A stretch of DNA of 8,780 nt, taken from positions 1-8,780 of the forward strand of contig JAFAZB010000266.1 of assembly GCA_019240015.1 (NCBI GenBank). The letters run 5' to 3'. A program made the translations under genes and the position numbers. The notes beneath the pieces were generated by a model. That model saw nothing but the letters and a program-made list of their open reading frames with translations. It had not been told where the DNA came from and searched no databases. Source of the stretch: Solirubrobacterales bacterium (lineage in GTDB: Bacteria > Actinomycetota > Thermoleophilia > Solirubrobacterales > Solirubrobacteraceae). Below are positions 1 through 4,800 of the stretch, piece after piece. Positions within the stretch are counted from its first letter, which is position 1. Each line of letters begins with the position of its first letter.

Positions 1-618
1 GACGGCGACCGAGGCCCGAACACCGGCGGCATGGGTTCCTATTCGCCGGTGGCCGAGGTCGACGCGGCCCGGGCAGGCGAGATCTGTCGCGCCGTCCACC
101 AGCCCGTGCTCGATGAGCTGAACCGGCGCGGGATCGCCTTTCACGGCGTGCTCTACGCGGGTCTGATGATGACGGCCGCCGGACCCCGGGTGCTCGAGTT
201 CAACGTCCGCTTCGGGGACCCCGAGACGCAGGCGATCCTGCCGCGGCTGCGCTCGGACCTGTTGGCGCTGCTGCACGCCGCGACCGAGCCCGGCGGGCTG
301 CACGGGGCAGAGCTCGAGTGGAGCCCGGAGGCCGCGGTGACGGTGGTGCTGGCGAGCGACGGCTACCCGGCCGGCTCCTCGAGCGGAGACGTGATCGACG
401 GCCTCGAGGCGATCTCGCCCGCTGTGTACGTGACCCACGCGGGTACGGCGCGGCTGCCATCCGGCGAGCTCGTCACGGCCGGCGGCAGGGTGCTGAGCCT
501 GACCGGCCTCGGAGCGGACGTGGCTGCCGCCCGGGCGGGCGCATATGCTGCCGCGGACACGGTGGAATTCCACGGCAAACAGCTGCGCCGCGACATCGCG
601 CTCCGGAGTGCCGCATGA
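1..618 (+). CDS. purD: Phosphoribosylamine-glycine ligase (GAR synthetase), 3' part, start outside window
   Basis: PurD joins phosphoribosylamine and glycine using ATP to make glycinamide ribotide, the second step of de novo purine synthesis in the cytoplasm. The frame is open from base 1, so the gene begins upstream; 205 C-terminal residues are visible, roughly half of a usual PurD of about 420. The first visible residues, DGDRGPNTGGMGSYSP, match the conserved ATP-grasp segment of the family. The family signature RFGDPETQ sits at visible residues 70-77, just after the LEFN metal-ligand segment. The C-terminal domain follows and ends in the typical FHGKQLRRDIAL segment. The TGA stop overlaps the purE start as ATGA, which suggests translational coupling. 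Identity is secure; only the upstream part is unknown. Confidence 0.97.
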   Translation, partial: DGDRGPNTGGMGSYSPVAEVDAARAGEICRAVHQPVLDELNRRGIAFHGVLYAGLMMTAAGPRVLEFNVRFGDPETQAILPRLRSDLLALLHAATEPGGLHGAELEWSPEAAVTVVLASDGYPAGSSSGDVIDGLEAISPAVYVTHAGTARLPSGELVTAGGRVLSLTGLGADVAAARAGAYAAADTVEFHGKQLRRDIALRSAA

Positions 619-1091
619 GCGAGCAGCCGCAAATCGTCGCGGTGCCGGCGTCCGAGCCGGCGACCGAGTTCGAGGAGCTCGACGTGGACGCCCCGTTGGT
701 GGGAATCGTGATGGGCTCGAAGAGCGACCTGCCGGCGATGGAGCCGGCGGTCAAGGAGCTCACCGACCGAGGGATTCGCTCCGAGGTGCGCGTCATGTCC
801 GCCCACCGCGAGCCGGACAAGGTCGCGGACTACGCCCGCAATGCCAAGCTCCGGGGCCTGCGGGTGATCATCGCGGGAGCGGGGCTTGCGGCAGCGCTGC
901 CCGGCGTCGTGGCGGCGCATTGCGAGCTGCCGGTGATCGGCGTGCCACTGACCAGCCGCACCTCGGTCGCGGGTGGGCTCGACGCGCTGCTCGCGATCGC
1001 CCAGATGCCCCCGGGCGTGCCGGTGGCCTGCGTCGGGGTCGACAACGCCCGCAACGCGGCGGTGCTCGCTGCTCGCATACTGGGAGCCTGA
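615..1091 (+). CDS. purE: N5-carboxyaminoimidazole ribonucleotide mutase (class I-like PurE)
   Basis: PurE moves the carboxyl group of N5-CAIR to C4, giving CAIR in de novo purine synthesis. At 158 residues, the core begins near residue 28 with the phosphate-binding motif GIVMGSKSD (30-38). The catalytic SAHR motif is intact, with His at 64. The later QMPPGVPV segment (130-137) is typical of class I enzymes. The glycine-rich loop reads AGAGLAAALPG (87-97), where most class I enzymes have AGAGGAAHLPG, so a usually conserved His is Ala here. The chosen ATG overlaps the purD stop and has GGAG at 605-608, six bases upstream. An alternative GTG at 684 has GAGGAG at 672-677 and would remove an unusual acidic 23-residue leader, giving a standard-length enzyme. 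No PurK is visible. The family is sure; the start is not. Confidence 0.93.
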   Translation: MSEQPQIVAVPASEPATEFEELDVDAPLVGIVMGSKSDLPAMEPAVKELTDRGIRSEVRVMSAHREPDKVADYARNAKLRGLRVIIAGAGLAAALPGVVAAHCELPVIGVPLTSRTSVAGGLDALLAIAQMPPGVPVACVGVDNARNAAVLAARILGA

Positions 1092-1124
1092 GCGCGCCTC
1101 CAAGCCCGCGTCTGACCAAGCCGC

Positions 1125-1152
1125 TTGTGGGCTCCTCGTCGCGCGGTAGCCT
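1125..1152 (+). promoter_or_regulatory. Possible promoter of the MgtE-N/CBS gene
   Basis: TTGTGG at 1125-1130 and TAGCCT at 1147-1152 are separated by 16 bases and resemble housekeeping -35 and -10 boxes (TTGnnn and TAnnnT). Transcription would begin near 1159, just ahead of the GGGGG ribosome-binding stretch at 1157-1161. The 76-base gap after purE and the change of function support a separate transcript. The match is weak, as expected in GC-rich DNA. Confidence 0.3.
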
Positions 1153-1167
1153 TTTCGGGGGCGACTG

Positions 1168-2427
1168 ATGCCTGAATCCATCGTTCACGTGTCCTCGGTC
1201 GCGGGCAGCCAGTTGCTCGACTCGGCGGGGGAGCGCCTCGGGCGGGTCGACGACGTGATCGCCCGGCTGGGCGGCGTCGATCAGCTGCCGCCCGTGATTG
1301 GGCTGCAGGCCCGGATCGGCGGGCGAGAGATGTTCGTGCCGATCGACCGGATCGAGCAGCTCGGACCAGACGCCGCTCGCAGCTCGACGACGAAGCTGAA
1401 CCTGGCCCAGTTCGATCGGCGACCCGGCGAGGTCCTGCTGCGCTCCGACGTGCTCGATCGGAGCCTGATCAACGTCACCACGGCCCGGCTGGTGACCGCC
1501 CACGAAGTGGAGCTGGTGTGCGAGGACGGCGTCTGGCGGGTGGCTGGGATCGACCCCAGCCTCAGACCACGGCTTTGGCGGCTGCTTCCCCGTCGCTTCC
1601 GGGGGCACGATTCCGAGCATCGGCAGTTCGTCGCGTGGAACGATCTGGAGCCGTTCGTGGGCCACGTGCCGACCTCGAGGCTGAAGCTCGCCGCGCGCCG
1701 GCTGGGGCGCCTGCATCCCGCACAGATCGCGGATCTGGTCGAGGCCGCTTCGCACGAGGAGGGCGAGGAGATCCTGGAGGCGGTGGGACAGGACAAGGAG
1801 CTCGAGGCGGATGTGTTCGAGGAGCTCGACGACGAGCACCAGGTCGAGTTCCTGCGGGAGCGCTCGGACGAGCAGGTGGCGGCGGTGCTGGCGAGGATGG
1901 CAAGCGACGACGCCGCGGACCTGCTGCTGGAGATCGAGCAGGACCGTCGGCTCCCGATCCTGAACCTGCTACCGGTCGCCAAGCAACGGAAGATCCGCAA
2001 CCTGCTCGGGCACAACCCCTCGACCGCGGGCGGGCTGATGAACCCCGACTTCGTCTCGTTGCCGGCGGAGGCGACAGCCAGCGAAGCGCTCGCGCGGGTG
2101 CGAGCGAGCGAGCTGGGCCCGCAGCAGGTCTCGACCGTGTGCGTGGTCGACGAGGCAGGCGCGCTGCTGGGGGCCGTGTCGCTCGCCGAGCTGGTGCGCG
2201 CGGGCGATCAGGCCGCGCTCGCGGGGCTGATCGAGGCGCGGATCCCCACGGTCGCAGCCGAAGCTGACCTGCCCGAAGTCGCCCGGTTGATGACCGACTT
2301 CAACCTGATCGCGCTGCCCGTGCTCGACGGGGACGGCCACCCGGTCGGGATCATCGGCGTCGACGACGTGCTCGAGCGGCTGCTCCCCGAGGAGTGGCGC
2401 CGCCGGGCCGGCCTGGCCAGAAGCTGA
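1168..2427 (+). CDS. Soluble PRC-barrel / MgtE N-domain / CBS-pair protein, probable cytosolic Mg2+ sensor
   Basis: This 419-residue protein has no membrane segment. Residues about 8-66 and 92-142 look like two PRC-barrel-type beta domains; the second contains VLDRSLINVTTARLV and a GVWRVAGID strand. Residues about 170-282 are an acidic helical repeat domain of the MgtE N-terminal type, with LHPAQIADL, repeated (D/E)-rich helices and the DDAADLLLEI helix. Two CBS domains follow, about 285-345 (GGLMNPDFVSLP) and 352-408 (IPVVDVL-like ALPVLDGDG and GVDDVLE segments). In the channel MgtE, the N domain and CBS pair bind cytosolic Mg2+ and gate the pore. Here the pore is missing and the next gene is an Nramp-type transporter, so I infer a regulator acting in trans. 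The ATG at 1168 follows a G-rich SD at 1157-1161. Domain calls are fairly sure; function is inferred. Confidence 0.85.
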   Translation: MPESIVHVSSVAGSQLLDSAGERLGRVDDVIARLGGVDQLPPVIGLQARIGGREMFVPIDRIEQLGPDAARSSTTKLNLAQFDRRPGEVLLRSDVLDRSLINVTTARLVTAHEVELVCEDGVWRVAGIDPSLRPRLWRLLPRRFRGHDSEHRQFVAWNDLEPFVGHVPTSRLKLAARRLGRLHPAQIADLVEAASHEEGEEILEAVGQDKELEADVFEELDDEHQVEFLRERSDEQVAAVLARMASDDAADLLLEIEQDRRLPILNLLPVAKQRKIRNLLGHNPSTAGGLMNPDFVSLPAEATASEALARVRASELGPQQVSTVCVVDEAGALLGAVSLAELVRAGDQAALAGLIEARIPTVAAEADLPEVARLMTDFNLIALPVLDGDGHPVGIIGVDDVLERLLPEEWRRRAGLARS

Positions 2428-2433
2428 CCGGGG

Positions 2434-2450
2434 CCGCCCTGAGGGGGCGG
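2434..2450 (+). terminator. GC hairpin just after the MgtE-N/CBS gene, weak terminator candidate
   Basis: CCGCCC (2434-2439) pairs with GGGCGG (2445-2450) around a five-base loop, seven bases after the stop codon. No T-run follows, so it is not a classic intrinsic terminator. It could be an actinobacterial hairpin terminator without a U-tract, an mRNA-end stabiliser, or chance. Confidence 0.2.
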
Positions 2451-2486
2451 ATGCCGCCGAGCGCTCAAATGTGAACGCCGCGGCGC

Positions 2487-2515
2487 TGGAAGGACTGGAT
2501 CCCCACTGGTACTCT
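2487..2515 (+). promoter_or_regulatory. Possible promoter of the Nramp leader transcript
   Basis: TACTCT at 2510-2515 fits the TAnnnT -10 pattern. TGGAAG at 2487-2492, 17 bases upstream, is only a poor -35. If real, transcription starts near 2522 and makes a leader of about 214 bases before the transporter ATG. The long, structured leader argues for its own start site, but this box assignment is tentative. Confidence 0.25.
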
Positions 2516-2551
2516 CGGTTTCGCTGCTCAGCGCAGTGAATCGGGTACGAG

Positions 2552-2650
2552 ATGACTCACCACGACGGATATCAAGAACAAGACGAGCTACCGCGAAGTA
2601 GCAGGCTCGCGGCCGGCGTGGTGGGCGTCACCCTGCGCTCCGTGGATTGA
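2552..2650 (+). CDS. Possible 32-residue upstream ORF (leader peptide) in the Nramp leader
   Basis: An ATG at 2552 opens a 32-codon frame ending in TGA at 2648-2650; the upstream in-frame TGA at 2537 makes this ATG the only start. The peptide begins MTHHDGYQEQDELPRSS, so residues 5-14 are acidic and end in a proline; the rest is ordinary and hydrophobic to basic. The first half uses codons rare in GC-rich genomes (TAT, CAA, GAA, CTA, CGA, AGT, AGG). There is no good SD; only GGG at 2543-2545. The frame runs over the 5' strands of both alternative helices in the leader. Enterobacterial MgtL-type leader peptides use acidic and proline codons to destabilise ribosomes at low Mg2+, which is the only reason to suspect a role. 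It may not be translated at all. Confidence 0.22.
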   Translation: MTHHDGYQEQDELPRSSRLAAGVVGVTLRSVD

Positions 2651-2729
2651 TCCTCGGAGCTGAGTGACCTCCAGCCGGCCGCGGAAACTGGCCATCAGCC
2701 AGCCAGCCGCGATCAGCTGAAAGGAGGTC
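2556..2729 (+). promoter_or_regulatory. Structured 5' leader with alternative helices, candidate metal-responsive RNA switch
   Basis: This part of the 308-base gap between the MgtE-N/CBS gene and the transporter is dense in complementary segments. Helix A is CGCGGCCGGC (2608-2617) with GCCGGCCGCG (2674-2683), ten perfect pairs. It encloses a hairpin of GCTCCG (2637-2642) with CGGAGC (2655-2660), which has an inner GGA/TCC stem. The competing set has three parts. CTCACCACG (2556-2564) pairs with CGTGGTGGG (2617-2625), with one G-U pair, around a CGAGC/GCTCG hairpin (2584-2609). GACCTCC (2666-2672) pairs with GGAGGTC (2723-2729), covering the SD. A hairpin at 2680-2711 is closed by CGCGG/CCGCG and CTGGC/GCCAG. 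The two sets cannot coexist. I did not find the conserved M-box core (GGTGAGGCTCC or similar) or a yybP-ykoY Mn2+ motif. The segment 2451-2555 holds only short palindromes and the weak promoter. Confidence 0.45.
2720..2728 (+). promoter_or_regulatory. Near-perfect Shine-Dalgarno site of the Nramp gene
   Basis: AAAGGAGGT lies seven bases before the ATG at 2736 and complements the 16S rRNA tail almost fully. It is by far the strongest ribosome-binding site in the window and fixes the transporter start. Its GGAGGTC part has an exact complement upstream at 2666-2672, so access to it could be controlled by RNA folding. Confidence 0.85.
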
Positions 2730-2735
2730 GAGCAG

Positions 2736-4385
2736 ATGACGAGCGATCCGTCCGCGCCGGTCGCGCCGGTCGTTCCGCGCCAGCGGGCCGTGCTCGACTC
2801 CGCCCACGTCGGCGACATCAAGGGCGCGTTCGGCACGATCCGCCAGCACGAAGACGCCCATCGGAGCCTGCGTTCCCGCGCGCTGGCCCTGCTGGCGATC
2901 GTGGGGCCGGGGCTGATCGTGATGGTCGGCGACAACGACGCCGGCGGCGTCGCGACCTACTCGCAGGCGGGCCAGAACTATGGCAACAGCCTGCTGTGGG
3001 TGCTGTTGCTGCTGGTACCGGTGCTGATCGTCAACCAGGAGATGGTGGTCAGGCTCGGCGCGGTCACCGGGGTCGGGCACGCCCGTTTGATCAACGAGCG
3101 GTTTGGCCGCTTCTGGGGGTGGTTCTCGGTCGGCGACCTGTTCCTGCTCAACTTCCTGACGATCGTGACCGAGTTCATCGGCGTCAGCCTGGCGCTCGGC
3201 TACTTCGGGGTCTCCAAGTACATCGCCGTCCCGCTCGCCGCGGCGGGGCTGATCGCGATCACGGCCAGCGGCAGCTTCCGCTTCTGGGAGCGCTCGATGT
3301 TCGTGTTCGTGTTCGCGAACCTGCTGGTGATCCCGCTGTTCTTCCTCGCCCATCCAAAGATCGGGGATGTGGCGACGCACTTCGTCGTTCCCGGTATCGA
3401 TGGTGGCGCCAACTCGACTTCGATCCTGCTGATCATCGGGATGGTCGGGACCACGGTCGCCCCGTGGCAGCTGTTCTTCCAGCAGTCGAACATCATCGAC
3501 AAGCGAATCACCCCGCGCTGGGTCAACTACGAGCGTCTGGACACCTGGATCGGCGCGGTGGTCGTGGTGATCGGCGCGGCGGCGCTGATCGCGGTGTCCG
3601 CGTTCGCCTTCGAGCACACGCGGTACTTCGGCCAGTTCAGCGATGCGGGGGCGACGGCGACCGGGCTCGAGCACGTGCTCGGGTCGACCGCCGGCACGTT
3701 CTTTGCGCTCGTGCTGCTGAACGCCTCGCTGATCGGCGCGGGCGCACTGACGCTGTCCACCAGCTACGCGTTCGGCGACGTGTTCGGAACCAAGAGCTCG
3801 CTGCACCGCAGCTTCTCCGACGCCAAGCTGTTCTACGGGATCTTCGCCGCGCTGGTCGCGGGCGCCGCCGCGATCGTCCTGATCCCCGGCGCGCCACTCG
3901 GGGTGATCACGCTTGCGGTGCAGGCGCTGGCCGGCGTGCTGCTTCCGAGCGCGAGCGTCTTTCTGCTGTTGCTGTGCAATGACCGCGAGGTGCTCGGCCC
4001 ATGGCGCAACCCGCCCTGGCTGAACGTGCTCGCGAGCGTGATCGTGGCCGTGCTCGTGCTCCTGTCGCTGATTCTGATGGCGACGACGATGTTCCCGAGC
4101 ATCGATGTGACGACCGTCTCCCTGGTGGGTGGGGTGCTGCTGGCGGTCGGGCTGCTCGGCTTCGGCTTCGTCGCGCTTCGCTCGTGGCGCGGGGCGGCCG
4201 GGGTCACGGTGATCGAGTCGGGTCCGTCGATCCCCAAGGAGCAATGGACCATGCCGCCGCTGGCGCTACTGGCCAGACCGGTGTGGTCGACGGGTCGAAA
4301 AGTCGCGATGCTGACGTTGCGCGGCTACCTGGTGGTGTCGGTCGTGCTGCTGGTGGTCAAAGCGGTCCAGCTGGGAGGCGGCTGA
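2736..4385 (+). CDS. Nramp (SLC11) family divalent metal transporter, NRMT-like, probable Mg2+ importer
   Basis: This is a 549-residue membrane protein with about 11-12 hydrophobic helices from residue 50 to 545 and a 45-residue polar N-terminus. The fold is recognisable from TM1 (GPGLIVMVGDNDAGG, 57-71) and TM6 (GTTVAPWQL, 238-246). Aligned by eye with ordinary Nramps, the TM1 metal motif DPGN reads DAGG (68-71): the Asp is kept and the Asn is lost. The TM6 motif MPH reads APW (242-244), losing both the selectivity Met and the His. The proton-pathway Asp of TM3 appears to be Ile 143, while the nearby Glu 146 remains. Loss of the Met is a hallmark of Nramp-related Mg2+ transporters, which are reported to be uncoupled from protons. 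The neighbouring MgtE-type sensor supports magnesium. Mn2+ or another divalent ion remains possible. The gene starts after a very strong SD and a structured leader. Confidence 0.88.
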   Translation: MTSDPSAPVAPVVPRQRAVLDSAHVGDIKGAFGTIRQHEDAHRSLRSRALALLAIVGPGLIVMVGDNDAGGVATYSQAGQNYGNSLLWVLLLLVPVLIVNQEMVVRLGAVTGVGHARLINERFGRFWGWFSVGDLFLLNFLTIVTEFIGVSLALGYFGVSKYIAVPLAAAGLIAITASGSFRFWERSMFVFVFANLLVIPLFFLAHPKIGDVATHFVVPGIDGGANSTSILLIIGMVGTTVAPWQLFFQQSNIIDKRITPRWVNYERLDTWIGAVVVVIGAAALIAVSAFAFEHTRYFGQFSDAGATATGLEHVLGSTAGTFFALVLLNASLIGAGALTLSTSYAFGDVFGTKSSLHRSFSDAKLFYGIFAALVAGAAAIVLIPGAPLGVITLAVQALAGVLLPSASVFLLLLCNDREVLGPWRNPPWLNVLASVIVAVLVLLSLILMATTMFPSIDVTTVSLVGGVLLAVGLLGFGFVALRSWRGAAGVTVIESGPSIPKEQWTMPPLALLARPVWSTGRKVAMLTLRGYLVVSVVLLVVKAVQLGGG

Positions 4386-4398
4386 GCCGCCCGCTCAC

Positions 4399-4418
4399 TA
4401 CGACGATCGTCGTACAAT
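4399..4418 (+). promoter_or_regulatory. 16-bp perfect palindrome overlapping a -10 box, probable operator of the ArsR-type gene
   Basis: TACGACGATCGTCGTA at 4399-4414 is a perfect inverted repeat, the usual form of an ArsR-family dimer site. Its right end overlaps TACAAT (4413-4418), a near-consensus -10 box that would start transcription near 4425, about 11 bases before the regulator's GTG. No good -35 is visible. A repressor bound here would block polymerase, so negative autoregulation is the simplest reading. Confidence 0.5.
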
Positions 4419-4435
4419 CGCCCTGGGTCTTTGAC

Positions 4436-4777
4436 GTGTCAGCCCACGCCAGCGAGCAGATCAGCCATCCCTCGCGCGCCGAGCTCGAGCTCGGCGCCGT
4501 GCTGCACGCGCTCAGCGACCCCCTCAGGCTGAAGATCGTCGCGGAGCTGGCCAGCTGCGAGTCCTCCACCTGCGGCAGCATCAAGCTGCCGGTCACCAAG
4601 TCGACCTGCACGCATCACTTCAAGGTGCTGCGCGAAGCGGGGGTGATCTACCAGCGCCAGCGGGGCACCTCCCGGCTCAACAGCCTGCGTCGGGACGATC
4701 TCGAGGCCCGCTTTCCCGGGCTGCTCGACACGGTCTTGCACGCCGCGCACCCGCGGCGCAAGCTCCAGCCCGCATAA
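4436..4777 (+). CDS. ArsR-type winged-helix transcriptional regulator
   Basis: The protein has 113 residues. ALSDPLRLKIVAEL (25-38) is the typical first helix pair of ArsR/SmtB regulators, and TKSTCTHHFKVLREAGVI (54-71) is the recognition helix leading into the wing (QRQRGTSRLNSL). The usual alpha-5 metal motif of SmtB-type sensors is not visible. Cys 41, Cys 46 and Cys 58 are present; Cys 46 lies about where ArsR carries its CxC ligands, but a metal or thiol role is only a possibility. The GTG at 4436 is chosen because it is the first start codon downstream of the TACAAT box and gives the normal family length; its SD is poor. It lies 50 bases after the transporter gene. Likely targets are its own palindromic operator and perhaps neighbouring genes; the ligand is unknown. 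Confidence 0.85.
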   Translation: MSAHASEQISHPSRAELELGAVLHALSDPLRLKIVAELASCESSTCGSIKLPVTKSTCTHHFKVLREAGVIYQRQRGTSRLNSLRRDDLEARFPGLLDTVLHAAHPRRKLQPA

Positions 4778-4787
4778 CCGCCGTCGA

Positions 4788-4793
4788 TAGTGT
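4788..4793 (+). promoter_or_regulatory. Possible -10 box for a leaderless transcript of the secreted-protein gene
   Basis: TAGTGT fits the TAnnnT pattern and ends seven bases before the GTG at 4801. That spacing would put the transcription start on the start codon itself, as in many leaderless actinobacterial genes. No SD precedes this GTG, which fits. No -35 is recognisable. The 23-base gap after the regulator could instead mean simple cotranscription. Confidence 0.28.
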
Positions 4794-4800
4794 CCGGCCC

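Noticed and set aside
1083..1135. Terminator between purE and the MgtE-N/CBS gene
   Set aside because: GGAGCC (1083-1088) and GGCTCC (1130-1135) can pair, but the loop is over 40 bases and no T-run follows at the right place.
1518..2267. 249-codon + strand frame inside the MgtE-N/CBS gene
   Set aside because: Out-of-frame Arg/Gly/Ala-rich product; the overlapping 419-residue frame has clear PRC, MgtE-N and CBS features.
2459..2485. Palindromes GAGCGCTC (2459-2466) and CGCCGCGGCG (2476-2485) as operators
   Set aside because: Short GC-only palindromes are common by chance in such DNA, and they are not placed on a convincing promoter.
2522..2735. Canonical M-box or yybP-ykoY riboswitch before the metal transporter
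   Set aside because: I looked for the conserved M-box strings (GGTGAGGCTCC, GCTGCCC-like, TGGGTCAACAGG-like) and for Mn2+ riboswitch loops and found none. Only the short string GCTACCGC is shared with some M-boxes. The leader is reported as an unclassified candidate instead.
2628..4244. 538-codon open frame on the - strand
   Set aside because: It lies antisense to the Nramp gene. The product is rich in Arg, Gln, Asp and His with no domain pattern, as expected from the mirror of a GC-rich membrane-protein gene.
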